The notes under the pieces were generated by a model. The model saw only the letters and a program-made list of their open reading frames with translations, was not told the DNA's origin and did no database searches. From Thermococcus henrietii (GTDB taxonomy: Archaea > Methanobacteriota_B > Thermococci > Thermococcales > Thermococcaceae), in contig NZ_LT900021.1 in the NCBI RefSeq assembly GCF_900198835.1, positions 682,001-746,000 of the forward strand: a DNA stretch of 64,000 nucleotides, read 5' to 3'. Position numbers and translations under genes: made by a program. Of this stretch, positions 25,666 to 36,418 are shown piece by piece. The stretch's first letter is position 1, and the number at the start of each line of letters is the position of its first letter.

Positions 25666-26433
25666 ATGAAGGTTAAGGTCTTCAACCTCGAAGGCGAGCC
25701 CGTTGAGGAGATAGAGCTCCCCAAGGTGTTCAGCACTCCCTTCAGGCCCGACCTCATCAGGAGAGCTGTCATCGCTTCCTGGACCCACAGGATACAGCCC
25801 CAGGGAAGGGACCCGCAGGCGGGTAAGAGAAGGGTCACCGAGAACATCGGTAAGGGCCACGGAATGGCGAGGGTTGAGAGGATAAAGACCCCGCCGAGGT
25901 TCGCAGCGTTTGTTCCCTTCGCTCGCGGTGGAAGGAGAACCCACCCGCCGAAGGTCGAGAAGATAATCTGGGAGGACATCAACAAGAAGGAGCGCAGGTT
26001 GGCAATAATGAGCGCCATAGCGGCAACCGCCAACCCTGACCTCGTGAAGGCGAGGGGACACGTCACCGACAACGTTCCGGCCTTCCCGCTGGTCGTCGTT
26101 GACGACCTTGAGAAGGTCTTCAAGACCGCCCAGACCAGGGAGATATTCAAGAAGCTCGGCGTCTGGGACGACATCGAGAGGGCCAAGAGGAACACCAAGA
26201 TAAGGGCCGGAAAGGGCAAGATGCGCGGAAGGCGCTACAAGAAGGCCAAGGGCCCGCTCATCGTCGTTGCCAAGAACGAGGGAATCGTCCAGGGAGCGAG
26301 GAACCACCCGGGCGTTGACGTCGTTACCGTTGACAGCCTCGGCGTTGAGCTTCTCGCGCCCGGAACTCACCCCGGAAGGCTTACGGTCTGGACTAAGGGC
26401 GCTATAGAGAGGCTTAGGGAAATCTACGGGTGA
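25666..26433 (+). CDS. rpl4: 50S ribosomal protein uL4
   Basis: 255 aa. The internal extended loop that lines the exit tunnel ([13 protein letters not shown] and neighbours, about 80-100) and the archaeal C-terminal region are present. ATG follows GAGGTGAG. It is followed 6 nt later by uL23, the order uL3-uL4-uL23-uL2 being the conserved S10-operon order. Confidence 0.98.
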   Translation: MKVKVFNLEGEPVEEIELPKVFSTPFRPDLIRRAVIASWTHRIQPQGRDPQAGKRRVTENIGKGHGMARVERIKTPPRFAAFVPFARGGRRTHPPKVEKIIWEDINKKERRLAIMSAIAATANPDLVKARGHVTDNVPAFPLVVVDDLEKVFKTAQTREIFKKLGVWDDIERAKRNTKIRAGKGKMRGRRYKKAKGPLIVVAKNEGIVQGARNHPGVDVVTVDSLGVELLAPGTHPGRLTVWTKGAIERLREIYG

Positions 26434-26439
26434 TGAGAG

Positions 26440-26700
26440 ATGGACCCCTATAAGGTTATCATAAGGCCGCTCGTTACCGAAAAGGCCGTTTCGCTCATAG
26501 AGAGGGAGAACAAGCTCACCTTCATAGTGGACAGGAGAGCCACGAAGGCCGACATCAAGAGGGCCGTGGAAGAGATGTTCAACGTCAAGGTCGAGAAGGT
26601 CAACACCCTCATTACCATGAGGGGCGAGAAGAAGGCCTACGTCAAGCTCAAGCCCGAATACGACGCGAGTGAGATTGCCGCAAGGTTGGGATTGTTCTGA
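26440..26700 (+). CDS. rpl23: 50S ribosomal protein uL23
   Basis: 86 aa, a short archaeal uL23 with [20 protein letters not shown] at the N-terminus and the [10 protein letters not shown] strand. It sits at the tunnel exit, where SRP and translocon dock. Start ATG after GGTGATGAG; the gene is 11 nt before uL2. Confidence 0.97.
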   Translation: MDPYKVIIRPLVTEKAVSLIERENKLTFIVDRRATKADIKRAVEEMFNVKVEKVNTLITMRGEKKAYVKLKPEYDASEIAARLGLF

Positions 26701-26711
26701 GGTGATGTGAG

Positions 26712-27431
26712 ATGGGAAAGAGTCTCATACAGCAGAGGAGGGGTAAGGGAACCACAACCTTCCGCGCTCCTTCCCACAGGTACAGGGGCGCCGTTAAGTA
26801 CGTTCCTCTCAACGTCGTGAAGGAGAAGACCCTCAGGGGAATCGTTGAGGAAATCCTCCACGACCCCGGAAGGACTGCTCCCGTCGCTCGCGTTAAGTTC
26901 GAGGACGGAACCAAGAAGCTCATCCTCGCTCCGGAAGGAGTTCTCGTCGGCCAGGAGGTCTACATTGGCCCAGAGGCTCCGATAGCGATAGGCAACACCC
27001 TCCCGCTCGCCAAGATACCGGAGGGAACCTACGTCTACAACATCGAGGGCGTTCCGGGCGACGGCGGAAAGTACGTCAGGGCTGGAGGAACCTACGCCCT
27101 CGTTGTCAGCAGGGAGAAGGACAAGGTCATCGTCCAGCTTCCGAGCGGTGAGCTCAAGCAGTTCAAGCCCGAGTGCAGAGCTACTATCGGTGTCGTTGCA
27201 GGCGGTGGAAGGCTCGAGAAGCCAATAGTCAAGGCTGGTAAGGCCTACTACATCGCCAAGGCCAGGAACAGGTTCTGGCCCAAGCCGAGGGGTGTCAAGA
27301 TGAACGCCGTCAACCACCCGCACGGTGGTAAGGAGCACCACATCGGTAGGCCCTCGACCGTTTCGAGGCGCGCTCCGCCCGGAAGGAAGGTCGGTCACAT
27401 AGCCGCGAGAAGAACTGGTAGGAGGAAGTGA
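26712..27431 (+). CDS. rpl2: 50S ribosomal protein uL2
   Basis: 239 aa, needed for subunit joining and peptidyl-transferase structure. The conserved [16 protein letters not shown] segment near the C-terminus carries the histidine important for activity. The ribosome binding site is GAGGTGATG. It overlaps the leader of uS19 by a few bases. Confidence 0.98.
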   Translation: MGKSLIQQRRGKGTTTFRAPSHRYRGAVKYVPLNVVKEKTLRGIVEEILHDPGRTAPVARVKFEDGTKKLILAPEGVLVGQEVYIGPEAPIAIGNTLPLAKIPEGTYVYNIEGVPGDGGKYVRAGGTYALVVSREKDKVIVQLPSGELKQFKPECRATIGVVAGGGRLEKPIVKAGKAYYIAKARNRFWPKPRGVKMNAVNHPHGGKEHHIGRPSTVSRRAPPGRKVGHIAARRTGRRK

Positions 27432-27433
27432 AG

Positions 27434-27835
27434 ATGGCGAGAAAGAAGGAGTTTAAGTATAGGGGTTACACGCTCGATGAACTGCTCAACATGTCCCTTG
27501 AGGAGTTCGCCAAGCTCCTCCCGGCCAGGCAGAGGAGGAGCCTCAAGAGGGGCCTCTCCCCGGAGCAGAAGAAGCTCCTCAGGAAGATTAGGCTTGCCAA
27601 GAAGGGCAAGTACAACAAGCCCATAAGGACCCACAGCAGGGACATGATAGTCCTCCCCGAGATGGTCGGCATTACGATTCACGTCTACAACGGCAAGGAG
27701 TTTGTCCCGATTGAGATAAAGGAGGAGATGATAGGCCACTACCTCGGTGAGTTCGCCCTCACGAGGAAGATAGTCCAGCACGGCTCACCGGGTGTCGGAG
27801 CCACCAGGTCCTCGATGTTCGTGGCAATCAAGTGA
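27434..27835 (+). CDS. rps19: 30S ribosomal protein uS19
   Basis: 133 aa of the archaeal length. The C-terminal core includes [22 protein letters not shown] and [15 protein letters not shown] at 27434 follows GGAGGAAGTG; the GTG six bases earlier overlaps the uL2 stop and is part of the ribosome binding site. Confidence 0.97.
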   Translation: MARKKEFKYRGYTLDELLNMSLEEFAKLLPARQRRSLKRGLSPEQKKLLRKIRLAKKGKYNKPIRTHSRDMIVLPEMVGITIHVYNGKEFVPIEIKEEMIGHYLGEFALTRKIVQHGSPGVGATRSSMFVAIK

Positions 27836-27845
27836 GGTGGTTTAG

Positions 27846-28316
27846 ATGAGCAGGGGCAGGTTTTCCTACTCATTCCAAAATTTTGACCCTGAAAGAATGG
27901 CTCGCGCGAGCGGAAGGGACCTCAGGATTTCACCCAAGCACAGCGTCGAGCTCCTCAGGGAGATAAGGGGCATGATGCTCAACGACGCCCTCAAATACCT
28001 AGACGACGTCATAAACCTCAGAAGGCCCGTTCCTATGAAGCGCTTCAACGACAGCCAGGGCCACAAGCCGGGCAAAGGCTTCGGTCCCGGTCGCTACCCG
28101 GTCAAGGTCGCCAAGGCCGTCAAAAAGATACTCCTCAACGCCAAGAACAACGCCGAGCAGAAGGGCCTCGACGTCGACAGGCTCAAGATAATCCACGCCG
28201 CCGCCCACAGGGGTCCGGTCCTCAGGGGTTACATCCCAAGGGCATTCGGAAGGGCCACCCCGTTCAACGAGGAGACGACCCACATAGAGATAGTCGTCGA
28301 GGAAATTAGGAGGTGA
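27846..28316 (+). CDS. rpl22: 50S ribosomal protein uL22
   Basis: 156 aa, the archaeal long form (L17 of eukaryotes). The [20 protein letters not shown] hairpin reaches into the exit tunnel. Its N-terminus [23 protein letters not shown] is typical of archaea. ATG follows GAGGTGG. Confidence 0.97.
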   Translation: MSRGRFSYSFQNFDPERMARASGRDLRISPKHSVELLREIRGMMLNDALKYLDDVINLRRPVPMKRFNDSQGHKPGKGFGPGRYPVKVAKAVKKILLNAKNNAEQKGLDVDRLKIIHAAAHRGPVLRGYIPRAFGRATPFNEETTHIEIVVEEIRR

Positions 28317-28321
28317 GACCT

Positions 28322-28951
28322 TTGGCTATCGAGAGGTACTTCATCAAGGAAGGCGTTAAGGAGATGCTCATCGACGAGTACCTTGAGAAGGAGCTCAGGA
28401 GGGGCGGTTACGGAGGCCTCGACATCAAGAAGACGCCCCTTGGAACCAAGGTCATAATCTTTGCCGCGAGCCCCGGTTACGTTATCGGCAGGGGTGGAAG
28501 GAGGATAAGGCAGCTCACGAGAATCCTCGAGACCCAGTTCGGCCTTGAGAACCCGCAGATTGAGGTCGAGGAAATCAAGAACCCCTACCTCAACGCCAAG
28601 GTTCAGGCCGTTCGTCTGGCTCAGGCCCTTGAGAGGGGAATCCACTTCAGGAGGGCCGCTTACTCAGCAATCAGGGCTATCATGAGGAACGGTGCTCGCG
28701 GTGTTGAGATTAGGCTCAGCGGAAAGCTCACCGGCGAGAGAGCCAAGAGCGTCAGGTTCTACCAGGGCTACCTCGCCAAGGTCGGCAACCCGGCCGAGAC
28801 CCTCGTCAGCAAGGGCTACGCCCAGGCACTGCTCAAGCTCGGTGTCATCGGCGTTAAGGTTGCAATCATGCCGCCCGACGCGAGGCTTCCGGATGAGATT
28901 GAGGTCAAGGACATAGTCGAGGAAGAGGTGAGCGCCGATGAAGCCCAGTGA
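28322..28951 (+). CDS. rps3: 30S ribosomal protein uS3
   Basis: 209 aa with a KH domain ([14 protein letters not shown], with the GxxG loop near residues 58-61) that contacts mRNA at the entry channel. The likely start is TTG at 28322, giving [11 protein letters not shown], because GGAGGTGAG lies just upstream. A GTG at 28313 is inside that ribosome binding site. A rare start codon in a ribosomal protein gene could tune its translation. It overlaps uL29 by 14 bp. Confidence 0.95.
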   Translation: MAIERYFIKEGVKEMLIDEYLEKELRRGGYGGLDIKKTPLGTKVIIFAASPGYVIGRGGRRIRQLTRILETQFGLENPQIEVEEIKNPYLNAKVQAVRLAQALERGIHFRRAAYSAIRAIMRNGARGVEIRLSGKLTGERAKSVRFYQGYLAKVGNPAETLVSKGYAQALLKLGVIGVKVAIMPPDARLPDEIEVKDIVEEEVSADEAQ

Positions 28952-29138
28952 GATTAGGGAGATGAGCATCGAGGAGATAGACAAGAAGATAAGGGAACTC
29001 CGCCTCGAGCTTGCCAAGGAGAGGGGCGTGCTCACCATGGGGGCGTCCATGGAGAACCCCATGGTCATTCGCAATCTCAGGCGCGACATCGCGCGCCTGC
29101 TTACCATAAAAAAGGAGAAGCTTAGGGAGAAAAGGTGA
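28938..29138 (+). CDS. rpl29: 50S ribosomal protein uL29
   Basis: 66 aa, two long helices with the usual [20 protein letters not shown] start. ATG lies inside the uS3 coding end with a GAGGTGAG ribosome binding site, so translation is probably coupled to uS3. Confidence 0.96.
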   Translation: MKPSEIREMSIEEIDKKIRELRLELAKERGVLTMGASMENPMVIRNLRRDIARLLTIKKEKLREKR

Positions 29139-29144
29139 GGTTAG

Positions 29145-29441
29145 GTGCCGAGGATTGTGAACCCTCTGGATGAGATGCTCTTTAAGGAGGTCCTAAAGGA
29201 ACAGCAGAGGATCAGGGTCTACATCGAGAGGGCCCGCTACGGAAAGCTTAAGACCATAATCGAGGGCATAGACGAGAAGGAGTTCGACCTCGAAGACATA
29301 GCAAAGAAGCTGAAGGCGAAGCTGGCATGTGGCGGAACCGTGAAGAAGGGAAGGATAGAGCTCCAGGGCGACCACAGGGACCGTATCAAGAAGTTGCTAG
29401 GAGACCTTGGATTTTCCGAGGAGCTCATAGAGGTCGAGTGA
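29145..29441 (+). CDS. translation initiation factor aIF1 (SUI1)
   Basis: 98 aa, SUI1 fold with the functional region [20 protein letters not shown]. It promotes start-codon selection on the small subunit. The start is GTG at 29145 after AGGTGAGG. Its place between uL29 and uS17 with the RNase P subunit gene is the standard archaeal arrangement. Its TGA overlaps the GTG of the next gene. Confidence 0.94.
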   Translation: MPRIVNPLDEMLFKEVLKEQQRIRVYIERARYGKLKTIIEGIDEKEFDLEDIAKKLKAKLACGGTVKKGRIELQGDHRDRIKKLLGDLGFSEELIEVE

Positions 29442-29704
29442 CGCGGAAAAACATAGTCTGGCACGAGCTCATAGGCCTCAAAGCAAAGATTATAAGGGCA
29501 TCTCATCCAGAGCTGGTCGGCATCGAGGGCTACGTCCTTGACGAGACGAGGAACACCCTCACCATAGGTGGGGAGAGGGTTTGGGTCGTTCCAAAGGACG
29601 TGGTCGAGATTGAGTTCGACCTCGGCGATGAGAAAATCCGAATCAACGGTCGTGATTTGATTGGAAGGCCCGAGATGAGACTCAAGAAGAGGTGGCGGAA
29701 ATGA
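29438..29704 (+). CDS. rnp1: ribonuclease P protein component 1 (Rpp29)
   Basis: 88 aa, the Rpp29/POP4 beta-barrel: [21 protein letters not shown], then [18 protein letters not shown] protein subunit of RNase P, which trims tRNA 5' ends and partners with Rpp21. The start is GTG at 29438, overlapping the aIF1 stop as GTGA. A longer upstream frame is out of keeping with the family length. Confidence 0.93.
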   Translation: MTRKNIVWHELIGLKAKIIRASHPELVGIEGYVLDETRNTLTIGGERVWVVPKDVVEIEFDLGDEKIRINGRDLIGRPEMRLKKRWRK

Positions 29705-30045
29705 GAGAGATTGGATTGAGGGTTCAGCCTCCCGCTGAGGTGTGTAACGACCCCAAGTGCCCTTGGCACGGGAACCTCAAGATACACGGGAGATACGTTG
29801 AGGGTATAGTCGTCAGCGACAAGGGTAAGAAGACCGTCGTCGTCGAGAGGCAGTACTACCACTACCTCAAGAAATACGAGCGTTACGAGCTCAGGAGGAG
29901 CAAGGTTCACGCCCACAACCCGGAGTGCATTAACGCCAAGACCGGCGACAAGGTCCTCATAGCCGAAACCAGGCCGATAAGCAAGACCAAGAGCTGGGTC
30001 GTCGTGGCCGTCCTTGAGAGGGCCGAGAGGAAGGAGGGGGTGTGA
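29701..30045 (+). CDS. rps17: 30S ribosomal protein uS17
   Basis: 114 aa with the archaeal N-terminal extension containing [17 protein letters not shown] and the OB-fold core [20 protein letters not shown]. The ATG at 29701 overlaps the stop of rnp1 as ATGA and follows GAGGTGG. Confidence 0.97.
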   Translation: MREIGLRVQPPAEVCNDPKCPWHGNLKIHGRYVEGIVVSDKGKKTVVVERQYYHYLKKYERYELRRSKVHAHNPECINAKTGDKVLIAETRPISKTKSWVVVAVLERAERKEGV

Positions 30046-30049
30046 GGCA

Positions 30050-30475
30050 ATGGCCAAGAAGGGTGCCGGTGCGACGAGGGGAATCAGCCCCGTCAGGCCG
30101 ACCCGCGCGCTCCCGATTGGGGCCTACCTCAAGGTCGCCGACAACAGCGGTGCCAAGGTCATTCAGATAATAGGCGTCGTCGGCTACAAGGGAACCAGGA
30201 GGAGGCTCGCCTCTGCCGGAGTTGGCGACATGGTCGTTGCGACCGTCAAGAAGGGAAGGCCCGACATAAGGCACCAGGTCGTCAGGGCTGTCGTCGTCAG
30301 GCAGAGGAAGGAGTACAGAAGGCTCGACGGCATGCGCGTCAAGTTCGAGGACAACGCGGCCGCGATAGTTACCCCCGAGGGCGTCCCGAGGGGAACCGAA
30401 ATCAGGGGTGCCATCGCCAGGGAGGCCGCCGAGAGGTGGGTCAGGCTCGGTAGCATAGCGAGCATAGTGCTGTGA
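30050..30475 (+). CDS. rpl14: 50S ribosomal protein uL14
   Basis: 141 aa. The core signature [18 protein letters not shown] and the C-terminal GSIASIVL are present; the protein forms an inter-subunit bridge. ATG at 30050 after GTGTGAGG; an upstream in-frame start would overlap uS17 and add an unconserved tail. Confidence 0.97.
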   Translation: MAKKGAGATRGISPVRPTRALPIGAYLKVADNSGAKVIQIIGVVGYKGTRRRLASAGVGDMVVATVKKGRPDIRHQVVRAVVVRQRKEYRRLDGMRVKFEDNAAAIVTPEGVPRGTEIRGAIAREAAERWVRLGSIASIVL

Positions 30476-30485
30476 GGTGAGAGTT

Positions 30486-30851
30486 ATGAAGCTTGATATG
30501 AAGCAGCCGAGAAAGCAGAGGAAGTTCCTCTACAACGCTCCCCTTCACCTTAGGAACAAGATAATGAGCGCGACCCTCAGCGAGGACCTCCGGGAGAAGT
30601 ACGGCGTCAGGAACCTCCCGATTAGGGTCGGCGACAAGGTCAGGGTCATGCGCGGGGACTTCAAGGGTAAGGAGGGAAAGGTCGTCGAGGTCGACCTCAA
30701 GAGGTACAGGATTCACGTTGAGGGAGTTACCCAGAAGAAGACCGACGGAACCGAGGTTTACTACCCGCTCCACCCCTCGAACGTGATGATTGTTGACCTC
30801 AACCTCGACGATGAGAGGAGAGAGAAGATAATTAAGAGGAGGGCTGAGTGA
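30486..30851 (+). CDS. rpl24: 50S ribosomal protein uL24
   Basis: 121 aa with the KOW motif [22 protein letters not shown] (near residues 45-66). It helps start assembly of the large subunit. ATG at 30486 follows GAGGTGAG and gives [11 protein letters not shown], the archaeal N-terminus. Its TGA overlaps the next ATG. Confidence 0.97.
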   Translation: MKLDMKQPRKQRKFLYNAPLHLRNKIMSATLSEDLREKYGVRNLPIRVGDKVRVMRGDFKGKEGKVVEVDLKRYRIHVEGVTQKKTDGTEVYYPLHPSNVMIVDLNLDDERREKIIKRRAE

Positions 30852-31582
30852 TGGCGAGAAAGGGTCCGAAGAGGCACCTTAAGAGGCTTGCCGCTCCAAC
30901 CGCGTGGTACATACACAGGAAGGCCTACAAGTGGGCCGTTCGCCCGAGCCCGGGTCCGCACAGCATGAAGACTTCCATACCGCTCCTTTACATAGTCAGG
31001 GACTACCTCGGCTACGCCAAGACCGCTCGTGAGGCTAGGAAGATACTCAACGAGGGCAAGATACTCGTTGACGGTCGCGTTAGGAAGGACTACAAGTTCC
31101 CGGTTGGAATCATGGACGTCGTCTCGATTCCGGAAACCGGAGAGCACTACAGGGTTCTGCCCAACAGGATTGGCAAGCTCATCCTCCACCCGATAAGCGA
31201 GGAGGAGGCCAAGCTCAAGCCTTTCAGGATTGACAACAAGAGGATGGTCAAGGGCGCGAAGGTTCAGCTCAACCTCCACGACGGAACCAACCACCTCGTT
31301 AGCCTTGCCGAGAAGGACGCCTACAAGACCTCTTACACCGTCATCATGAAGGTCCCTGAGAGGCAGATAGTCAAGATACTGCCCTTCGAGGTCGGTGCCT
31401 ACGTCTTCGTTACCCAGGGTAAGAACGTCGCGAGGAAGGGTAAGATAGTCGAGGTCAGGCACTTCCCGATGGGCTGGCCCGACGTCGTCACCATCGAGGA
31501 CGAGAACGGCGAGCTCTTCGACACCCTGAAGGAGTACGCCTTCGTCGTTGGTAAGGAGGAGCCGGAGATTTCCCTTCCGTGA
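30851..31582 (+). CDS. rps4e: 30S ribosomal protein eS4
   Basis: 243 aa: an N-terminal region ([18 protein letters not shown]), an S4-like RNA-binding domain near 40-100, the central domain, and a KOW motif near 175-200 ([21 protein letters not shown]). ATG at 30851 overlaps the uL24 stop (TGATG). Confidence 0.97.
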   Translation: MARKGPKRHLKRLAAPTAWYIHRKAYKWAVRPSPGPHSMKTSIPLLYIVRDYLGYAKTAREARKILNEGKILVDGRVRKDYKFPVGIMDVVSIPETGEHYRVLPNRIGKLILHPISEEEAKLKPFRIDNKRMVKGAKVQLNLHDGTNHLVSLAEKDAYKTSYTVIMKVPERQIVKILPFEVGAYVFVTQGKNVARKGKIVEVRHFPMGWPDVVTIEDENGELFDTLKEYAFVVGKEEPEISLP

Positions 31583-31593
31583 GGTGAGAGACG

Positions 31594-32145
31594 ATGCAGA
31601 TTAACAGGGAGGCTATCCTTGCAGACTGGGAAGCTCACCCGATGAGGAAGCCGAGGATTGCGAAGCTCACCATAAACATCGGTGTTGGCGAGAGCGGTGA
31701 GAGGCTTACCAAGGCCGAGAAGATGCTCCAGGACCTCGTCGGCCAGAAGCCGATAAGGAGGCGCGCGAAGCAGACCAACAAGGACTTCGGAATAAGGCGC
31801 GGTGAGCCGATAGCGGTTAAGGTCACTCTCCGTGGAAAGAAGGCCTACGAGATGCTTGACAGGCTCCTTGAGGCCGTTGACAGGAAGCTTAGCGTCGGCA
31901 ACTTCGACGAGCACGGGAACTTCTGCTTTGGAATCCAGGAGCACATCAACATACCGGGCGTCGAGTACGACCCCGAGATAGGTATCTTCGGTATGGACGT
32001 CTGCGTCACCCTTGAGAGGCCCGGCTTTAGGGTCGCCAAGAGGAAGAGGCAGAGGAGGAAGATACCGACCAGGCACAAGCTGACGAAGGAAGAGGGTATA
32101 GTCTTCGCTATTGAGGAGTTCAAGGTCAACGTGGAGGGATTGTGA
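31594..32145 (+). CDS. rpl5: 50S ribosomal protein uL5
   Basis: 183 aa, a 5S rRNA-binding protein of the central protuberance. Motifs include [15 protein letters not shown] and [22 protein letters not shown] follows GAGGTGAG; the stop is 1 nt before uS14. Confidence 0.97.
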
Positions 32146-32146
32146 G

Positions 32147-32317
32147 ATGGCGAAGGCTGATTACAACAAGAGGAAGCCGAGGAAGTTTGGTAAGGGAGCG
32201 AGAAGGTGCATGCGCTGCGGCCAGTACGGCCCGATAATCAGGATACACGGCCTTATGCTCTGCAGGCACTGCTTCCGCGAGGTCGCTCCAAAACTCGGCT
32301 TCAAGAAGTATGAGTGA
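32147..32317 (+). CDS. rps14: 30S ribosomal protein uS14, zinc-binding
   Basis: 56 aa. A four-cysteine zinc site is formed by CMRC and CRHC around [17 protein letters not shown] at 32147 immediately follows the uL5 stop, with GTGAG as ribosome binding site; a longer in-frame upstream start has no support. Confidence 0.97.
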
Positions 32318-32328
32318 GGTGAGAAGCG

Positions 32329-32721
32329 ATGACTCTGCTTGACCCGCTTGCGAACGCTCTCTCCCACATGACCAACAGCGAGAGGGTTGGAAAGAAGGAG
32401 GTCTACATAAAGCCCGCCTCGAAGCTCATCGGTGAGGTTCTCAGGGTTATGCAGGAGAACGGCTACATCGGCGAGTTCGAGTTCATAGACGATGGAAGGG
32501 CAGGCATCTACCGCGTTCAGCTCATCGGCAAGATAAACAAGGCAGGAGCGATTAAGCCGAGGTTCCCGGTCAAGGCCAGGGACTACGAGTACTGGGAGAA
32601 GAGGTTCCTTCCGGCCTTCGAGTTCGGAATCCTCATAGTGTCCACCTCCCAGGGCGTTATGACCCACAAGGAGGCCCGTGAGAAGGGCATCGGCGGAAGG
32701 CTGATAGCCTACGTCTACTGA
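32329..32721 (+). CDS. rps8: 30S ribosomal protein uS8
   Basis: 130 aa. The C-terminal [21 protein letters not shown] motif is the central rRNA-binding element. ATG after GAGGTGAG, 11 nt from uS14. Confidence 0.97.
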   Translation: MTLLDPLANALSHMTNSERVGKKEVYIKPASKLIGEVLRVMQENGYIGEFEFIDDGRAGIYRVQLIGKINKAGAIKPRFPVKARDYEYWEKRFLPAFEFGILIVSTSQGVMTHKEAREKGIGGRLIAYVY

Positions 32722-32731
32722 GGTGAGAGCG

Positions 32732-33286
32732 ATGCCGATAGACGCGTGGGTAAGGGAAGAGGTTGAGATCCCAGAGGGAGTCGAGGTCACCGTCGAGGGA
32801 AACACCGTCAAGGTCAAGGGTCCCAAGGGTGAGCTCCAGAGGGAGCTCAAGTACCCGGGCGTTAAGATATTCACCGAGGACGGCAAGGTCGTTGTTTACA
32901 AGGAGTTCCCGAGGAAGAAGGACATCGCCATCGCCAGAACCTTCAAGGCCCACATAGCCAACATGATTAAGGGCGTCACCGAGGGCTTCACCTACAAGCT
33001 CAAAGTGGTCTACAGCCACTTCCCGGTCACCGTCAAGGTCCAGGGCGACGAGGTCGTCATCGAGAACTTCCTCGGTGAGAAGAACCCGAGGAGGGCCAAA
33101 ATCCTCCCGGGCGTTACCGTCAAGGTTCGCGGTCAGGAGATACTCGTCGAGGGCATAGACAAGGAAGCCGTCGGCCAGACCGCGGCCAACATCGAGCAGG
33201 CCACGAGGATAACGAAGTGGGACAGGCGTGTCTTCCAGGATGGTATTTACATAGTTGATAAGGCTGGCAAGCCGATAAAGTTCTGA
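32732..33286 (+). CDS. rpl6: 50S ribosomal protein uL6
   Basis: 184 aa with the two duplicated uL6 domains: [24 protein letters not shown] and [24 protein letters not shown]. It lies near the GTPase-associated centre. ATG at 32732 follows GAGGTGAG. Confidence 0.97.
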   Translation: MPIDAWVREEVEIPEGVEVTVEGNTVKVKGPKGELQRELKYPGVKIFTEDGKVVVYKEFPRKKDIAIARTFKAHIANMIKGVTEGFTYKLKVVYSHFPVTVKVQGDEVVIENFLGEKNPRRAKILPGVTVKVRGQEILVEGIDKEAVGQTAANIEQATRITKWDRRVFQDGIYIVDKAGKPIKF

Positions 33287-33296
33287 GGTGTGAGAA

Positions 33297-33680
33297 ATGG
33301 ACGAGAAGGCGAGACTCCTTAGGGTGAGGGCCAGGCTCAAGAGGAAGAAGCCCAAGTTCCTCCGTCAGGAGTGGTGGAGGTACCCGAAGTTCAAGAACGA
33401 CCCCAAGTGGCGCAGGCCCAAGGGAATCGACAGCAAGATGAGGCTCAAGAAGAAGGGCAAGCCCCGCTCACCCAGCATAGGCTGGAGCTCACCGAAGGCC
33501 GTTCGCGGGCTTCACCCGAGCGGTTACGAGGAAGTCCTCGTTCACAACGTCAAGGAGCTCGAGGCAATAGACCCGACCAGGCAGGCAGCGAGGATAGCCG
33601 GAACCGTCGGCGCGAGGAAGAGGGAACTCATAATCGCGAGGGCCAGGGAGCTCGGAATTAAGGTCCTCAACGCGAGGTGA
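33297..33680 (+). CDS. rpl32e: 50S ribosomal protein eL32
   Basis: 127 aa, archaeal/eukaryotic only. Typical features are [28 protein letters not shown] and the C-terminal [22 protein letters not shown]. It overlaps the leader of eL19. Confidence 0.97.
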   Translation: MDEKARLLRVRARLKRKKPKFLRQEWWRYPKFKNDPKWRRPKGIDSKMRLKKKGKPRSPSIGWSSPKAVRGLHPSGYEEVLVHNVKELEAIDPTRQAARIAGTVGARKRELIIARARELGIKVLNAR

Positions 33681-33685
33681 TGCTC

Positions 33686-34132
33686 ATGCTTAAGATGCAG
33701 AGAAGGATTGCCGCTGACATTTTGAAGTGCGGTGAGAACAGGGTTTGGATTGACCCCGAGAGGATTGACGACGTTGCCGCCGCGATAACCCGTGAGGACG
33801 TTAAGAGGCTCATCCACGATGGCGTCATCAAGAAGAAGCCCATCAAAGGCCAGAGCAGGGCCAGGGCGAGGGCCTTCCACGAGGCGAGGAAGAAGGGACG
33901 CCACAGGGGCCCCGGAAGCAGGAAGGGTAAGAAGACCGCCAGAATGGGCAAGAAGGAGCGCTGGATGATGACCATAAGGGCCCTCAGGAAAGAACTCAGG
34001 AAGCTCAAGGCCGAGGGCAAGATTGACGCCCACACCTACAGGAGGCTCTACATCAGGGCCAAGGGCGGCCAGTTCAAGAACAAGAGGCAGCTCTACCTGT
34101 TCATGCAGGAGCACGGCATCTTGAAGGAGTGA
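33686..34132 (+). CDS. rpl19e: 50S ribosomal protein eL19
   Basis: 148 aa with a basic central tail ([17 protein letters not shown]) and a long C-terminal helix that reaches the small subunit. The ATG at 33686 is favoured by the GAGGTGATG spacing; an ATG at 33680 is possible. Confidence 0.96.
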   Translation: MLKMQRRIAADILKCGENRVWIDPERIDDVAAAITREDVKRLIHDGVIKKKPIKGQSRARARAFHEARKKGRHRGPGSRKGKKTARMGKKERWMMTIRALRKELRKLKAEGKIDAHTYRRLYIRAKGGQFKNKRQLYLFMQEHGILKE

Positions 34133-34142
34133 GGTGAGATAA

Positions 34143-34748
34143 ATGGCGAGAGGACCAAGGTATAGGGTTCCCTTCAGGAGGAGGAGAGAGGGTAAGACCA
34201 ACTACCACAAGAGGCTCAAGCTCCTCAAGAGCAAGAAGCCGAGGCTCGTCGTGAGGAAGACCCTCAACCACCACATAGCGCAGATTATAGTCTACGACCC
34301 GAAGGGTGACAGGACTATAGTTTCCGCCCACACCAGGGAGCTCATAAGGGACTTCGGCTGGAAGGGCCACACCGGAAACACCCCGAGCGCCTACCTCCTT
34401 GGACTGCTCATCGGTTACAAGGCGAAGCAGGCCGGCGTTGAGGAGGCCATACTCGACATAGGCCTTCACCCGCCGACCAGGGGAAGCTCAATATTCGCCG
34501 TCCTCAAGGGAGCCGTTGATGCAGGCTTAAACGTTCCGCACAGCGAGGAGATATTCCCCGAGGACTACAGGATAAGGGGCGAGCACGTTGCAAACTACGC
34601 CAAGGCCCTCAAGGAGGAGGACGAGGCCCTTTACAGGAAGCAGTTTGGTGGCTACCTCGTCAAGGGCCTTGAGCCCGAGAAGCTCCCCGAGCACTTTGAA
34701 GAGGTTAAGGCCAAGATAATCGAGAAGTTTGAGGGGGCGAGAGAATGA
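34143..34748 (+). CDS. rpl18: 50S ribosomal protein uL18
   Basis: 201 aa, the archaeal form that binds 5S rRNA with uL5. Motifs: [20 protein letters not shown] and [17 protein letters not shown]. The stop overlaps the uS5 ATG by 4 bp. Confidence 0.97.
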   Translation: MARGPRYRVPFRRRREGKTNYHKRLKLLKSKKPRLVVRKTLNHHIAQIIVYDPKGDRTIVSAHTRELIRDFGWKGHTGNTPSAYLLGLLIGYKAKQAGVEEAILDIGLHPPTRGSSIFAVLKGAVDAGLNVPHSEEIFPEDYRIRGEHVANYAKALKEEDEALYRKQFGGYLVKGLEPEKLPEHFEEVKAKIIEKFEGARE

Positions 34749-35452
34749 GTGACCCGAGAGAGATTGCCCAGAGGGTTCTTGAGGAGTGGGAGCCGAGGAC
34801 CAAGCTCGGCATGCTCGTCAAGGAGGGCCAGATAACTGACATTCACGAGATATTCAGGAAGGGTTACCAGATAAAGGAGCCCGAGATAGTGGACGTCCTC
34901 CTTCCCGAGACCAACCTCAGGGAGAACCAGGAAGTGCTCGACATCGCTCTCACCGTCAGAATGACCGACAGCGGCAGGAGGATTCGCTTCCGCGTTCTCG
35001 CGGCCGTTGGCAACAGGGACGGCTACGTCGGCCTCGGAATCGGCCACGGAAGGGAAGTCGGTATAGCCATCAGGAAGGCCATCAGCTACGCCAAGATGAA
35101 CATCATTGAAATCAAGCGCGGTTGCGGTTCATGGGAGTGCAGGTGCAGGAGGCCACACTCGATTCCGTTCGCCGTCGAGGGCAAGGAGGGAAGCGTTCGC
35201 GTCAAGCTCATGCCCGGACCTCGCGGTCTCGGACTCGTCATAGGTGACGTCGGCAAGAAGATACTGAGCTTGGCTGGCGTTCAGGACGTCTGGTCCCAGA
35301 CCCTCGGTGAGACGAGGACAACGGTTAACTTCGCCAAGGCAGTTTTCAACGCCCTCTACAACACCAACCGCGTCGCCATACAGCCCGGTATGGAGGAGAA
35401 GTACGGTATCGTCGTTGGCAGGGCGATGCCCCAGAGCTTCACCCTTGAGTGA
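34745..35452 (+). CDS. rps5: 30S ribosomal protein uS5
   Basis: 235 aa: a double-stranded RNA-binding-like N-domain ([21 protein letters not shown]) with an archaeal insert [16 protein letters not shown] that holds three Cys, then the C-domain [19 protein letters not shown]. Overlaps uL18. Confidence 0.97.
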   Translation: MSDPREIAQRVLEEWEPRTKLGMLVKEGQITDIHEIFRKGYQIKEPEIVDVLLPETNLRENQEVLDIALTVRMTDSGRRIRFRVLAAVGNRDGYVGLGIGHGREVGIAIRKAISYAKMNIIEIKRGCGSWECRCRRPHSIPFAVEGKEGSVRVKLMPGPRGLGLVIGDVGKKILSLAGVQDVWSQTLGETRTTVNFAKAVFNALYNTNRVAIQPGMEEKYGIVVGRAMPQSFTLE

Positions 35453-35463
35453 GGTGAGAGAAG

Positions 35464-35931
35464 ATGGCAAAGCTTGCACTCATAAGGCTTAGGAGCGGGA
35501 TTAGGGCGAGGGGAGAAGTGAGAGACACCCTCGCCATGCTCCGCCTTCACAGGATTAACCACCTCGTCATAGTCGACGACAACCCGAGCTACCGTGGAAT
35601 GATACAGAAGGTCAAGGACTACATCACCTGGGGCGAGATAGACAAGGAGACTCTCGTCAAGCTCCTCAGGAAGAGGGGCAGGCTCGTCGGCAACAAGCCG
35701 ATAACCGACGAGTACGTTCAGGAGAAGCTTGGAATGACCATCGAGGAGTTCGCCGAGAAGGTCATCAACGGCGAGATGAAGCTCAGGGACCTGCCGAACA
35801 TCAAGCCCGTCTTCAGGCTTCACCCGCCTAGGGGAGGACTGAAGGGAAGCAAGAAGCGCGCCTTCAAGGAAGGTGGAGCTCTGGGCTACAGGGGCGAGAA
35901 GATTAACGAGCTCATTGAGAGAATGCTCTGA
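35464..35931 (+). CDS. rpl30: 50S ribosomal protein uL30
   Basis: 155 aa, the long archaeal/eukaryotic form: [23 protein letters not shown] core and a C-terminal extension with [22 protein letters not shown] follows GAGGTGAG. Confidence 0.97.
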   Translation: MAKLALIRLRSGIRARGEVRDTLAMLRLHRINHLVIVDDNPSYRGMIQKVKDYITWGEIDKETLVKLLRKRGRLVGNKPITDEYVQEKLGMTIEEFAEKVINGEMKLRDLPNIKPVFRLHPPRGGLKGSKKRAFKEGGALGYRGEKINELIERML

Positions 35932-35942
35932 GGTGGCGAGAG

Positions 35943-36389
35943 ATGATTAGGAGGAGGAAGAAGGTTAGGAAGTTCCGCGGAAGTCACACTCACGGATGGG
36001 GGTGCAAGAAGAAGCACCGCGGCGGCGGAAGCAAGGGCGGTCGTGGCATGGCAGGTACCGGTAAGAGGAAGGACCAGAAGTTCACCTGGACCATCAAGTA
36101 CGCCCCCGACTGCCTCGGCAAGCGCGGATTCCACAGGCCCAAGGCCGTTCAGTACATCCCCAAGGTCATCAACCTGAGCGACATCGATGAGAACTTCGAG
36201 CTCTTCAAGGACATGGGCGTCATCTACGAGGAGGAAGGAAAGCTCATCTTCGACGCCACTCAGCTCGGCGTTGACAAGGTTCTCGGTACAGGAAAGCTCA
36301 CCCGCGCCATCGTCGTCAAGGCCTACTACGTTACCCCCAAGGCCGAGGAGAAGATTAAGGCCGCTGGTGGCGAGGTCATCCTCGCCTGA
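35943..36389 (+). CDS. rpl15: 50S ribosomal protein uL15
   Basis: 148 aa. The N-terminal basic, glycine-rich part ([22 protein letters not shown]) penetrates rRNA. Last ribosomal protein before secY, the conserved spc-operon order. Confidence 0.97.
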   Translation: MIRRRKKVRKFRGSHTHGWGCKKKHRGGGSKGGRGMAGTGKRKDQKFTWTIKYAPDCLGKRGFHRPKAVQYIPKVINLSDIDENFELFKDMGVIYEEEGKLIFDATQLGVDKVLGTGKLTRAIVVKAYYVTPKAEEKIKAAGGEVILA

Positions 36390-36418
36390 TTTCTTTCAAC
36401 TTTTGGCGGGTGTCGGCT

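Noticed and set aside
24645-26219. 524-codon antisense frame over uL3/uL4 and similar long frames opposite ribosomal genes
   Set aside because: These are shadow frames caused by the strong AGG/AAG/GAG codon bias of the ribosomal genes; they cross gene boundaries and have no start signals.
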